Origin: Citrobacter arsenatis
GTDB lineage: Bacteria > Pseudomonadota > Gammaproteobacteria > Enterobacterales > Enterobacteriaceae
Direction of reading: 5' to 3'
NCBI RefSeq assembly: GCF_004353845.1
Contig: NZ_CP037864.1
Span: 4,092,001 to 4,156,000, forward strand
Length of the DNA stretch: 64,000 nucleotides
Shown: piece by piece, positions 25,840 through 34,865 of the stretch
Numbering within the stretch: position 1 is the stretch's first letter
Layout: each line of letters starts with the position of its first letter
Position numbers and translations under genes: made by a program
The notes under the pieces: generated by a model
Seen by the model: only the letters and a program-made list of their open reading frames with translations
What the model was told of the DNA's origin: nothing
Database searches by the model: none

Positions 25840-26562
25840 ATGAGCAAGATGAGCATGTCCGAAATTTATTCGGAACCAGAGGCCTATGGCTTACCGCGCA
25901 AGGGTATAACACTTAATAATAAGACAGCCGCATTGGTGGTAGTTGATCCGCAGGTTGATTTTTTAAGCCCGCAGGGTATTGGCTGGGAGGTTTTCAAAGA
26001 CAGTATTATTGAAAATAATACCGTTGCGAATCTTGAAACGCTCTTTAAACTGGCGAAAGAAACGCACCTTCCTGTTTTTATTTCTCCACATTATTACTTT
26101 CCACACGACCATAAATGGCATGCTACCGCTCCGGGAGAAACATTTATGCACGGTACAGGAATGTTCGAACGTAAAGGCCCACTTACGCTGGAAAACTTCG
26201 AAAACTCTGGGGCTGATTTTTTGCCGCAATTTAAGCCATATATTTATGATGGCGAAACGGTTATTGCCTCGCCGCATAAGATTTTCGGGCCGGAAACCAA
26301 CGACCTGGCGCTGCAATTAAGAAAGCGTGGCGTCTCGCAGGTCATTCTCGCAGGGATGGCCGCCAATCTGTGTATTGAATCTCATATGCGTGAATTGATT
26401 GAACAAGGTTTTGAAGTTGTCGTCGTTAAAGACGCAACGGCGGGTCCGCGCATCCCGGAAGGTGACGGCTATCTTGCGGCCCTGACCAACTACCGCATTA
26501 TTGCCAATGACTTATGGGACACCGCAACAACGGTCGACAGGGTAAACACAGCCGCTAAGTAA
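25840..26562 (+). CDS. Isochorismatase-family cysteine hydrolase
   Basis: A 240-residue cytoplasmic alpha/beta hydrolase of the isochorismatase-like family. The expected triad is visible: Asp36 in VVDPQVDF, Lys147 in SPHKIFG and Cys178 in AANLCIESHMRELIEQGF. Members hydrolyse amides or imides (nicotinamide, N-carbamoylsarcosine, biuret) or isochorismate; the substrate cannot be read from sequence. No signal peptide. It lies between sitD and the secreted pseudo-beta-lactamase and could be transcribed with the latter (94-base gap), though their compartments differ. Confidence 0.85.
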   Translation: MSKMSMSEIYSEPEAYGLPRKGITLNNKTAALVVVDPQVDFLSPQGIGWEVFKDSIIENNTVANLETLFKLAKETHLPVFISPHYYFPHDHKWHATAPGETFMHGTGMFERKGPLTLENFENSGADFLPQFKPYIYDGETVIASPHKIFGPETNDLALQLRKRGVSQVILAGMAANLCIESHMRELIEQGFEVVVVKDATAGPRIPEGDGYLAALTNYRIIANDLWDTATTVDRVNTAAK

Positions 26563-26656
26563 TGGCGATGACTACTGTAACCAAGGGTAATCGTATGCCC
26601 TACATCGCCCATTCATTCGTTACCAATATCAATTTCAATCAGCGCGGAGCTTTTCC

Positions 26657-28279
26657 ATGAACTTTAAGCTAAAGGTTATTTCGGCATGTGTTTTACTTTC
26701 CATGTCAGTTTCAGCCTTCCAGGCAGTAGCCGCATCTAATACTAACGAGACAACTTACTTAGTTAATCGTGGTGACCCACAGTTAAAAGTCAACGGCAAA
26801 TATATCGACCAAATTATTGCCGAGGTAATGGCAAAAAATAACCTGCCGGGCTTATCTATGGCGATCGTTCAGGCGCCCTATATTCCGCGTTCTGCGGGAT
26901 ACGGTCTGGCAACGGCAACCAATGATGAACTCGCGTCCACCAAAACCATGTGGGGGATTGGGCCAATCACGCAGGCTTTTACCGCCGTCGCGGTGATGCA
27001 ACTGGTAGAACAAGGTAAATTAAGCCTTGATACCCCCGTGAGCAACTATTTGCCAGACCTGCCACAAAGCTGGCATAACATTACGATTCTGGAGTTAATG
27101 CAACATTCATCGGGGATCCCTGACTTCAGATTCTTCGGCTACAAGCAGGCGCAAAAATATACGCCTGTGCAGCTGGTCGATCTTGTCAAAAATAAACCGC
27201 TCGAATTTAAAAGCGGTACGGATATCAACTCCAGCGCGACCGATTTTATTCTGTTAGGAATGGCTATCGAGAAGGTCAGCGGAATGAGTTACGCAGATTT
27301 CGTCAATAAATACCAAATCGAGCCGCTAGGCCTGCAAAGCACCATGTTCGCGAAAGACATGCCAACGAAAGCGTTTCTCGATCGCCCAACGCCTGATAAG
27401 CAACACAATCAGCACACAAAATTTAAATCTGAAATTTCGTGGATAAATCCCGTTGAACCCGCAACAGGTTACGTCTCATCGGGGGACAAACTGGCGCCGG
27501 TAAGCGCAACCGCCACCGATAATCTGTACGCCTACGGTGGTCTGTGGTCATCTGCAGAAGATATCAGTAAGTGGGATATCGGTCTGGCAGGCAGTACGTT
27601 GGTTAAAGACAAAGCGCTGCGTGACATCATCTATAGCCCGGCAAAACTGAAAAACGGTAAAGTCGTGCCAGCCATGGCCGGCTGGGAGTTTACCCGCCAT
27701 CCAGGATTCCTTGAAATAAAAGGCACCACGGGAGGATTTAGCGCCTATCTGAGCCGCTTTACCGCCGGGGATGAGCTGGTTTGCGTGACCCTATTGACCA
27801 ACAAAGAAGGTGTAGATCTAACCCAGGTAGCGCGTGATATCGCTGAGGCCTATAAAACCGGACTGGGTTCTGGATTAAATTCAGAGAAGATCAAAAACCA
27901 GGAGAGTAAATTCTCTGTTGATGAGACGGTGTTCCGACTGAAAGCCATTCTGAAGAGTGAAGGTGTTCCGGTATTTACTGAAATTGATCATGAGAAAAAT
28001 GCTCAGGATGTCGGCATGGACCTCAGACCAACGAAAGTCCTGGTATTTGGTAACCCGAAAGTTGGCACAAAACTCATGCAGGACAAACAGGGTGTTGCGC
28101 TGGATCTGCCGTTACGTGTTTCGGTATGGCAGGATAAAATTGGACGGGTTTGGGTGGGTTATGAAAATCTGGATGACGTGGCAAAAACCTTTGATCTTCA
28201 GGACAAACAAACCATTGATAAAATTGACAACTTTATGACCGGTTTGGTCAGCAAAGCGGTCGATGCTTATACCCAGTAA
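26657..28279 (+). CDS. Secreted beta-lactamase-fold protein with degenerate active site and C-terminal DUF302
   Basis: A 540-residue protein with signal peptide ending near AVAA (residue 26). Residues about 45-400 follow the serine beta-lactamase/CubicO fold, but the Ser-x-x-Lys motif is Pro103-Ile-Thr-Gln106 (IGPITQAFTAVAVMQLVEQGKLSLDTPV), the Tyr-x-Asn motif aligns with Ser192-Ser-Ala194 (NSSATDFILLG) and the His/Lys-x-Gly motif with the KGTTGGFS segment. None of the usual catalytic residues is kept, so it is probably a binding protein or pseudoenzyme. The last 120 residues (VLVFGNPKVGTKLMQ ... LDLPLRVSVWQDKIGRVWVGYEN) look like DUF302. Function unknown. Confidence 0.8.
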   Translation: MNFKLKVISACVLLSMSVSAFQAVAASNTNETTYLVNRGDPQLKVNGKYIDQIIAEVMAKNNLPGLSMAIVQAPYIPRSAGYGLATATNDELASTKTMWGIGPITQAFTAVAVMQLVEQGKLSLDTPVSNYLPDLPQSWHNITILELMQHSSGIPDFRFFGYKQAQKYTPVQLVDLVKNKPLEFKSGTDINSSATDFILLGMAIEKVSGMSYADFVNKYQIEPLGLQSTMFAKDMPTKAFLDRPTPDKQHNQHTKFKSEISWINPVEPATGYVSSGDKLAPVSATATDNLYAYGGLWSSAEDISKWDIGLAGSTLVKDKALRDIIYSPAKLKNGKVVPAMAGWEFTRHPGFLEIKGTTGGFSAYLSRFTAGDELVCVTLLTNKEGVDLTQVARDIAEAYKTGLGSGLNSEKIKNQESKFSVDETVFRLKAILKSEGVPVFTEIDHEKNAQDVGMDLRPTKVLVFGNPKVGTKLMQDKQGVALDLPLRVSVWQDKIGRVWVGYENLDDVAKTFDLQDKQTIDKIDNFMTGLVSKAVDAYTQ

Positions 28280-28306
28280 CCGGGGACAACGTTCCGGGTC
28301 ATCGTC

Positions 28307-28336
28307 TGCTGCGGGAGCATAACGGCTCCCGCAGCA
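28307..28336. terminator. Bidirectional terminator between convergent genes
   Basis: Perfect 12-bp arms TGCTGCGGGAGC and GCTCCCGCAGCA with a 6-base loop, lying between the stop of the DUF302 protein and the end of the chemosensory operon. Confidence 0.8.
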
Positions 28337-28354
28337 CATTATTGTGCTCTGTTT

Positions 28355-28714
28355 TCAGCGCCAGCTTAACAGCGGACTAAACGCCTCGCGGCCCACCAAA
28401 GCACGCAGCGCAGGCAGATGGCAGTGCCGTGCCAGAAGTGGCGGTACGGCAAAAATAGTCTCGCTTGAGAGCAACACATTCTCCAGTTGCCCCCATAAGT
28501 ACCAGCCGGTTTCAACGCCGCTGTCCGGAACGCATAAATGCAAATGTCTGCCCTCTTGCGGCTCATCGGCAATACCTAACCAGCGGCTAAAGCGGGGAAT
28601 TTCCGATACAACATTCGTCACCAGCGCACAGCGTCCAACCTGACTGGCCGGAATATAAAAATTCTGCGAGCCCAGGGTAACGCGCACCGCAGCCAGATTA
28701 ATGGGAGCACTCAT
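28355..28714 (-). CDS. Small CheW-like protein of the chemosensory operon
   Basis: A 119-residue protein without a signal peptide, last gene of the operon. I do not recognise it firmly. The start (INLAAVRVTLGSQNFYIPASQVGRCALVTNVVSEIPRFSRWLGIAD) resembles the first strands of CheW domains, and the end (PALRALVGREAFSPLLSW) could be the last CheW strand, but it is shorter than typical CheW (about 150). Its start lies inside the preceding cheW gene (17-base overlap), implying coupled translation. Wsp systems have two CheW adaptors, so a diverged second adaptor is a fair guess. Confidence 0.6.
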   Translation of the reverse strand: MSAPINLAAVRVTLGSQNFYIPASQVGRCALVTNVVSEIPRFSRWLGIADEPQEGRHLHLCVPDSGVETGWYLWGQLENVLLSSETIFAVPPLLARHCHLPALRALVGREAFSPLLSWR

Positions 28715-29222
28715 ACCCGCTGGTCTCCTGATAACGTTCGAAAACCAGATTCAGGTCGAGCAACGTGAACCAGGTTTCCGTCACGTTAACCACCCCCACA
28801 GCGATCGTTTGCAGCGCTGGGGGCAGCGAGTCTCCCGGCAAATGAATCTGGCTTTCGACAACATCCAGCACATCAATCAGTTTGTCTATCAGGATCCCAC
28901 TTTGCATTTTTTCCGCACAACCGATCAGGATGGTGCGTTTACCTGCCGGGTTTACGGCAGGGGTGTCGATCAGACTGTCCAGCCTCATCACCGACTCTAC
29001 TCGTCCGCGGTAATTAATAACCCCTTCAAGCATTGGCGGGCAGCAGGGAACCCAGGAGATCGGGCGCTCAGCGAGGATCTCTTTGATCTGCGCGCCGTAA
29101 AAGGCAAAATTCTTACCCGCCAGTTGAAATAACACCAGCGTACGCTGCGGCTCATCAACGTTTTCACACTCCGGCTTTTCGCCATGATTCAGGGCGAGAA
29201 TGTGCTCCAGCTGTTGGCTCAT
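28698..29222 (-). CDS. CheW-type coupling protein
   Basis: A 174-residue adaptor. After a 25-residue N-terminal extension, the CheW domain is clear: RTLVLFQLAGKNFAFYGAQIKEILAERPISWVPCCPPMLEGVINYRGRVESVMRLDSLI, then the second half GILIDKLIDVLDVVESQIHLPG and TWFTLLDLNLVF. It should link the methyl-accepting receptor to the CheA-REC kinase of this operon. No flagellar genes are present, which points to an alternative (Wsp-like) output. Confidence 0.88.
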   Translation of the reverse strand: MSQQLEHILALNHGEKPECENVDEPQRTLVLFQLAGKNFAFYGAQIKEILAERPISWVPCCPPMLEGVINYRGRVESVMRLDSLIDTPAVNPAGKRTILIGCAEKMQSGILIDKLIDVLDVVESQIHLPGDSLPPALQTIAVGVVNVTETWFTLLDLNLVFERYQETSGYECSH

Positions 29223-29233
29223 GTTTTCTCCTT

Positions 29234-30913
29234 TTACTCAGCAATGCAGAAGGTGTTGCGACCATTTTGCTTCGCGGCGTATAGCGCCTGATCTGCACGT
29301 TCGCGTAGCGTTTCGATCCGATCGCCAAACTGCCACTGGGCAATACCCGCGCTGAAGGTGCTATGAAAACTGGCGTCGTTAACGGAAAAAGTGACCTGTT
29401 CGTAATCCCGGCGTAATCGTTCGACCACCCGCGCCGCTTTGTCATTGCTGGTGTTCGGCATAATGATCACAAACTCCTCTCCACCGTAACGACCAACGAT
29501 ATCGGTGCTGCGTAAGCGATGGGAAAACAGCTGTGAAATACCAACAATAACCTGGTCACCGACCGCATGGCCGTAGGTATCGTTAATGCTTTTGAAGCGA
29601 TCCAGGTCCACCATCACCATACAGAATGGGTTGCCGCTGTAGTTCGACTCGGCAATCGCGCTCTTGAGAAAATGGGTGGTCGTGGAGTGGTTATATAATC
29701 CGCTCAGACTGTCCTGCGACATGCGGGCACGCAGGACGCGCATTCTTTCCGCGCGGATCGATACGGCACGGATAAGCTCCTCAGGGTCGGCCTGTTTGAG
29801 AATAAAATCCTCTGCGCCGATACTCATTGCCCCCAACTGCGCATGCTTGTTGGTCTCGCTGGAGAGATAGGCGATAGGCAGGCCAATATGCTGCGGTATT
29901 TGGCGAATCAATTTTGTCAGTTCTTCACCGCTGAACTCCGGCATGTGGTAATCCATCAACACCAGATCGATAGGTTGCGCATTCAGCACGTGCAGTAAAT
30001 AGTGCGGTTTCTCCAGGACATGCACTTCCATGCCCGCCATGCGCAGCATTTCCGCGTTGTACTCCGCTACCGCCGGCTCATCATCGATCATCAGTACCTG
30101 ATAAGGTTTTTTCAGCGACGGCTGGGTCAGGCGATGAAGTTCTTGTACTAAATCGGTAATCGAAGCCGGTTTTACGTAGTAACCATCACAGCCGGATTTG
30201 ATGGCGTTGATGCGGGCATTAAAATCGCTATGGCACGAGAGGAACAATACCGGAAAAGGCTTTCCCACTTTGCGCTTCAGATCCGACATCGCCAGCGGCC
30301 CACCGTAGGCGTTGTCCGGAAAGCTGACATCCATAATCACCACGGCTGGCGGTTGTGACAACACGGCCTGGGTAAAATCCTGCGTGTTCGCAAACACATG
30401 ACAGGTAAAACCGAAACAGCGCAGTTGGGTAGCGAGCAACTCAACCTGGTCGACGTCATCATCACACAGGTAGATAGGCTTGCTGGCCCGCCGAACGTAC
30501 CCCTCTTCCGGGCGCTGCGCGGCGATCGGTAATGTAAAATCCGTATCGCTGATACGATGCTCAAGATTGAGCTGTTCCTGGGTCAGGGTATAAAGCCAGC
30601 GAATGATTCGCCGCAGCTCATCGTAATGCAAAGTACTTGGCTCTATTACTGGCTCTGTTAGTAAACGTTCCCCTTCCGCTGACGCATTCGCCAGCGGGCT
30701 AAAACCAAAGGAACCCGCCGAACCGTGAATGCTGTGCAGCAGAATATGCAGCTGTTTACGGCAGGCTTCACTTGGCTCTGCGACCAATTGCACAAGTAAT
30801 CTTTCCGCCTGTGCCAGCATGTCGGGAATTCGACGTAAAAAACCCTGGCGCAGACGCGCTATTTTTTCCTGCGCAGCCGCCATTGCTATGTGCTTATTTT
30901 CTTGTTTCATCAA
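29234..30913 (-). CDS. Hpt-REC-REC-GGDEF diguanylate cyclase (WspR-like output)
   Basis: A 559-residue cytoplasmic signalling protein. Order: Hpt (about residues 15-115, phosphorylatable His in LHSIHGSAGSFGF), REC1 (145-265, acidic CDDDVDQ, Asp in VIMDVSFP, Lys in YYVKPA), REC2 (270-390, IDDEP, Asp in LMDYHMP, Lys in ILKQ) and GGDEF (405-559). The cyclase site is GGEEF, fully active-looking, and an inhibitory RxxD (RSTD) lies five residues before it. The Hpt at the front suggests it receives phosphate from the receiver domain of the hybrid CheA. Product c-di-GMP would feed LapD. WspR itself has only one REC, so this layout is unusual. Confidence 0.92.
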   Translation of the reverse strand: MMKQENKHIAMAAAQEKIARLRQGFLRRIPDMLAQAERLLVQLVAEPSEACRKQLHILLHSIHGSAGSFGFSPLANASAEGERLLTEPVIEPSTLHYDELRRIIRWLYTLTQEQLNLEHRISDTDFTLPIAAQRPEEGYVRRASKPIYLCDDDVDQVELLATQLRCFGFTCHVFANTQDFTQAVLSQPPAVVIMDVSFPDNAYGGPLAMSDLKRKVGKPFPVLFLSCHSDFNARINAIKSGCDGYYVKPASITDLVQELHRLTQPSLKKPYQVLMIDDEPAVAEYNAEMLRMAGMEVHVLEKPHYLLHVLNAQPIDLVLMDYHMPEFSGEELTKLIRQIPQHIGLPIAYLSSETNKHAQLGAMSIGAEDFILKQADPEELIRAVSIRAERMRVLRARMSQDSLSGLYNHSTTTHFLKSAIAESNYSGNPFCMVMVDLDRFKSINDTYGHAVGDQVIVGISQLFSHRLRSTDIVGRYGGEEFVIIMPNTSNDKAARVVERLRRDYEQVTFSVNDASFHSTFSAGIAQWQFGDRIETLRERADQALYAAKQNGRNTFCIAE

Positions 30914-30923
30914 ACGCCCAGGC

Positions 30924-31286
30924 TTATTCAGTAACCACGGACGGTAACAGCAGCGCGTTCACCGCAGCCCTCAGATTTTCCGCGAGGTTTTCATCTTTTT
31001 TCACCCAACGGTCGTACGCCACGTCGCTGGCCGTCACTTCGTTTGCACTGAGTAATATAAAGGGCTTAGACCAATCCTGAGCGCGTAACAGCGCCAACAA
31101 ATCCAGACCACTGATCTCAGGCATATGCAGATCGCTAATCACCAGATCGATATTGTTGTCCGAGTCCAGGCAGGCTAAGGCGGAAATTGCGCTTTCTACA
31201 ATCACCACGTCGTAGCCGTCCATTTGCAAAAAAATGGACGCCAGCTCGGCCGCAAAAAGATCATCATCAACTAATAAAATTCGCAT
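30924..31286 (-). CDS. CheY-like single-domain response regulator
   Basis: A 120-residue REC domain: acidic pocket LLVDDDL, phosphoacceptor in LVISDLHMPEISG, switch Ser in FILLSANEV and Lys in RWVKKDEN. It is complete and has no output domain. In this operon it may act as a phosphate sink or as an intermediate between CheA-REC and the cyclase; a motor target is unlikely because no flagellar genes are near. Confidence 0.9.
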   Translation of the reverse strand: MRILLVDDDLFAAELASIFLQMDGYDVVIVESAISALACLDSDNNIDLVISDLHMPEISGLDLLALLRAQDWSKPFILLSANEVTASDVAYDRWVKKDENLAENLRAAVNALLLPSVVTE

Positions 31287-31308
31287 CTTCTCTCTCGATT
31301 TTGCGCTA

Positions 31309-33441
31309 TCAGCACAAAAGCATTTTTAATGTTTTTATCAGACTGTCCTGCTCGAAATCACCTTTGGCGATGTAGGCATCTGCGCCGACCTGAATCCCGC
31401 GTCGCCGGTCCTCTTCCTTCGCGCGGGACGTCACAATGATGATTGGCGTGTGCTGATAATTTTTCTCTCCACGCAATGATTTGGTGAAGGTGAAGCCATC
31501 CATAAACGGCATTTCAACATCCGTCAGAACGGCATCAAACTGGGTCAGTTTCGCTTTTTGCAGCCCTGACAACCCGTCTTCTGCCAGCGTGACCTGATAA
31601 CCGTGCGCTTCCAGCACATTTTTTTCTATCTCGCGGGTATTGAGGGAGTCATCAACCACCAGCACATGCCAGGCACCCGGCGTAACGTTTACCGCCGGTG
31701 CGGGTGCCGTGGTTTGTCGCGATTGCTGCGCCATCGCCATCAGCGCGGGGACTTGCAGGATGCTAACCAGTTGGTTATCCGGCGTCTGTACCATCCCGGA
31801 GACCAGCGACTGCTGCTGCATATGCTTCGGTAACGGTTTGATCATCATCTTGCGTTCATCAAGCAGCTTATCCACCCGCAGCGCCATTTTGCTGAACTGG
31901 TTCTGCACGACGATTAATCGCTGCCCGGCCGTGGGAGAACTTCCCTGACGCTCGTGAATGCCCAGCAAAGTGCCAGCGCAGACCACCGGGATAAACTCGT
32001 TATGCAGAATAATGGCGGGACGCCCGGCAATATCGCTAATCCCCTGCGCCGTGCATTCCACCACCTCGACCACATACTGCGCGGCCAGCCCTAACAGATG
32101 TCCCTGCTCTTCAAATTGCAGAATACGCATCATCGTGAGCGAAACAGGCAGACGCAGGCTAAAGCTGGTTCCGACGCCCGCACGGCTATAAACCTGCAAA
32201 TCCCCTTGCAGGTCGGTCACCACCGTTTTGCGCACCACATCAAGGCCAACGCCGCGACCGGAAAGCTCGGAGACTATCTTGCTGGTAGAAAAGCCGGGAT
32301 GAAAAATCAGCTCATTACACTCCTGTTCTGAGAGCTGCCCGGCCATTGAAGCAGGCACCAGACCTTTACTGACCGCCTTCGCGCTGATGGCCTCATAGTT
32401 CAGACCGCGACCATCATCTTCGATACGCAGTAAGATCCCGCTGCCGTCCTGTTGGGTGGTGATGGTAATCGTGCCGCGGGTGGATTTACCGAGCGCCAGA
32501 CGTTCGTCGGTCTCACCAATTCCATGATCGACGGCGTTACGCAGTAAATGCGTCAGCGACTCCGATAAGCGATCAATCAGCTGGCGATCGATTTCCACTT
32601 CTCCGCCGACAAAGCGGCACACCACCTGCTTATTCAGCGTGGAAGCCAGTTCGCTAACCTGCAGCGAAATGGGTTCAAACAGCGTTGAAAGGGGAAGCAT
32701 ACGGATCCGCGCCGCCACATCGTACAGTTCAAACATCTGCAAATGCTGGAGCTGAACGCTTTCTCTCAGTTGCGCGCTAAAGTCGTGGATCTGCTGTCGA
32801 AGCTGCTCGGCGCTCAGGCCTGGCAGCCGCGGTACCAGTTGACTCAGATTTTGTATCTGTTGCTCAAGGCGGTCATGTCCGGCAAGAACCTCCCCCAGAA
32901 TGTCGATCAGGCCATCGAGCTTATTCAGCTTTACCCGCACGAAATCGGCCTGCTTAATGCCGGAATCCAGGCTGGCTGCCGCCGCAGGCGTTGGGAGCAC
33001 TGTTTTTTCCGTTGCCCCTGCACCTTCTACCACCAGCGTGACGGCCTCTCCCCGGCTGGCGCGGGCAAGGCGTTCGCACAGCCCGGCGTCCGCAGGTGGC
33101 AACTGATTATCCCCTTCGCTGACAAAAAGCTGAGTCAACTGACCGGAGAGATACTCCACGGACTCATGAATCAGATTGCCCAGCCCCCTGTCCGGCGTCA
33201 GTTTTTTATCACGTAGCTCGCTCAATACATCCTCAAGATGATGAGTGACATCGGCGATACTTTGTAGTTTCAGCATCCGCGCGCCTCCTTTCAGGGTATG
33301 CGCGGCGCGAAACATCTCGCCTATCCAGGCTTCCGTATGTTCATCAGCGGAGAGGAGAAACGCCCCTTCGCTGATCGTCTGCAAATGACCTCTCCCTTCA
33401 TCAATAAAGCGCAGAACGAATTTTTTTAGACAGATAGCCAT
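31309..33441 (-). CDS. Hybrid CheA histidine kinase with C-terminal receiver (WspE-like)
   Basis: A 710-residue kinase: N-terminal Hpt with AAHTLKGGARMLKL (phosphorylated His), linker, dimerisation helices (about residues 170-260), HATPase domain with HLLRNAVDHGIGETDERLALGKSTRGTI (N box), DDGRGLNYEAI and GRGVGLDVVRKTV (G boxes), a CheW-like P5 domain, and a REC domain (about residues 590-710) with VVDDSLNTRE and Asp in AVLTDVEMPFMDG. This is the domain order of WspE and FrzE-type CheA. The kinase should be driven by the upstream MCP and phosphorylate the Hpt-REC-REC-GGDEF protein and CheY. Confidence 0.92.
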   Translation of the reverse strand: MAICLKKFVLRFIDEGRGHLQTISEGAFLLSADEHTEAWIGEMFRAAHTLKGGARMLKLQSIADVTHHLEDVLSELRDKKLTPDRGLGNLIHESVEYLSGQLTQLFVSEGDNQLPPADAGLCERLARASRGEAVTLVVEGAGATEKTVLPTPAAAASLDSGIKQADFVRVKLNKLDGLIDILGEVLAGHDRLEQQIQNLSQLVPRLPGLSAEQLRQQIHDFSAQLRESVQLQHLQMFELYDVAARIRMLPLSTLFEPISLQVSELASTLNKQVVCRFVGGEVEIDRQLIDRLSESLTHLLRNAVDHGIGETDERLALGKSTRGTITITTQQDGSGILLRIEDDGRGLNYEAISAKAVSKGLVPASMAGQLSEQECNELIFHPGFSTSKIVSELSGRGVGLDVVRKTVVTDLQGDLQVYSRAGVGTSFSLRLPVSLTMMRILQFEEQGHLLGLAAQYVVEVVECTAQGISDIAGRPAIILHNEFIPVVCAGTLLGIHERQGSSPTAGQRLIVVQNQFSKMALRVDKLLDERKMMIKPLPKHMQQQSLVSGMVQTPDNQLVSILQVPALMAMAQQSRQTTAPAPAVNVTPGAWHVLVVDDSLNTREIEKNVLEAHGYQVTLAEDGLSGLQKAKLTQFDAVLTDVEMPFMDGFTFTKSLRGEKNYQHTPIIIVTSRAKEEDRRRGIQVGADAYIAKGDFEQDSLIKTLKMLLC

Positions 33442-33452
33442 AATCGCTCTTA

Positions 33453-34865
33453 TTAGCCACTTTGGTGGGCGAATTGCGCCAGTTGATGTTCACACAGGAA
33501 ACGAAACGTATGGCCTGGAAAAACGATCGGCAAACGCAGACGACAAACCGATGATGGATTGCTTATTTCATCGTTCAGTAGCTGCATCACCACACGATAA
33601 GTGCGTTGAGCGGGTTGGCGCAGCTCGCTTTGTCGGTACATTTCGGCCAGATAATAGTGTGCAGGCCAATAGCCCGGCTCCTGATAAACCACCTGTTTAA
33701 ACCAAGCGATAGCCTGCTGCGTCTGGTGTTGCCACATCATCGCCAGGCCGAGCAGCATTTTGGCTTCTGCCGACCACTCATCCTGTGCGAGGATTTTCTG
33801 CGCGTTTCCGGCTGTCTGGGAAAATTCACGCTGCTCGAGAGCTATTACCCCCTGGATCAGCAGCGCATCCTGATTACGGGGATCGTCGCGTAATACGCAG
33901 GCGATACACTTTTCGGCTTCAGAAAAACATTTTTCATCGAGACAGGCGCGCGCTTTCTTCAGCCAGTCACTATTCTGCTGCGCCGCTGGCGCGGGAGCGT
34001 CCTGTTCAGCCACCGTTTTTAGCTGCGCAATACGCACCGCAACTCGGGGCGCGGGCGCGACTTTCGCCGTTTCGCGATGGTGACAAAAATAGAAAATGCC
34101 CTCTTCCTGTTCCAGCTTCAGAATGTCGAAATTGTTGGCCAGCGTTTCCGCATTACCAAAAAATAAGGCCCCCTGCGGCTGCAGCATCTTCAGCAAATTT
34201 CCGTGCAGTTCACGACGCGTGGGCGTGTCGAAATAGATGGACACGTTGCGCAGCAAAATGATGTCCACTTCCGGTAGCAACTGCTCTTTTATAATGTTGG
34301 TGCGATGGAATGAGACTTTCTCACGGATCTCATCATGCAGCCGGTAGAGGTTTCCCGAGCGGGTAAAGTAGCGTTGCTGAATACGCGGCTCGACGCCGCG
34401 AAACGAATAGCTTGAATAGCAAGCGTTACGGGCTTTTGCCAGAATTGCCGGGTCAATATCACAGCCGTAGATTTCAATACGCTGCGCCATTGCGCCGAGG
34501 TATTTCTCATGCAGCTTGATAGCCAACGAGTAGGCTTCTTCCCCCGAGGAACATCCGGCACTCAGAATACGCACCGGGCCGCTGCGCTGTTGCAGCAGAC
34601 GCGGGATCCACTTGTCACAAATTAAATCCAGCGTATCGCTTTCACGGAAAAAATAGGTTTCGTTAATCGTAATCAGCGTGATGAAGCTATCAAATTCGTT
34701 CTGCGAGATGCGCAGTTGCTCGTAGTATTCATAGTAATCATTGATTTTTCGCTCGGCCATTCGCCGACTCAGCGCCGTTTTCAGCAGCGCTTCCATGGCG
34801 TTATCGAAGTGCAAGCCGACCCGTTCTTTGATCAGACGAGCATAATCAGGAAGATTAGGGATCAT
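33453..34865 (-). CDS. CheR methyltransferase with C-terminal TPR region (WspC-like)
   Basis: A 470-residue protein. The CheR domain (about residues 1-265) has ITINETYFFRESDTLD, the SAM-binding ILSAGCSSGEEAYSLAIKL and the catalytic-site strand VDIILLRNVSIYFD. The C-terminal part (about 300-440) has TPR-like helices (KARACLDEKCFSEAEKCIACVLRDDPRNQDALLIQGVIALEQREF). It adds methyl groups to glutamates of the operon's MCP. TPR-tailed CheR is typical of the Wsp WspC. Four-base overlap with cheB. Confidence 0.9.
   Translation of the reverse strand: MIPNLPDYARLIKERVGLHFDNAMEALLKTALSRRMAERKINDYYEYYEQLRISQNEFDSFITLITINETYFFRESDTLDLICDKWIPRLLQQRSGPVRILSAGCSSGEEAYSLAIKLHEKYLGAMAQRIEIYGCDIDPAILAKARNACYSSYSFRGVEPRIQQRYFTRSGNLYRLHDEIREKVSFHRTNIIKEQLLPEVDIILLRNVSIYFDTPTRRELHGNLLKMLQPQGALFFGNAETLANNFDILKLEQEEGIFYFCHHRETAKVAPAPRVAVRIAQLKTVAEQDAPAPAAQQNSDWLKKARACLDEKCFSEAEKCIACVLRDDPRNQDALLIQGVIALEQREFSQTAGNAQKILAQDEWSAEAKMLLGLAMMWQHQTQQAIAWFKQVVYQEPGYWPAHYYLAEMYRQSELRQPAQRTYRVVMQLLNDEISNPSSVCRLRLPIVFPGHTFRFLCEHQLAQFAHQSG

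Noticed and set aside
13500..28300. Search for SPI-1-like type III secretion genes or phage integrase
   Set aside because: None of the frames resembles inv, spa, prg, sip or integrase proteins, although the locus matches the SPI-1 border.
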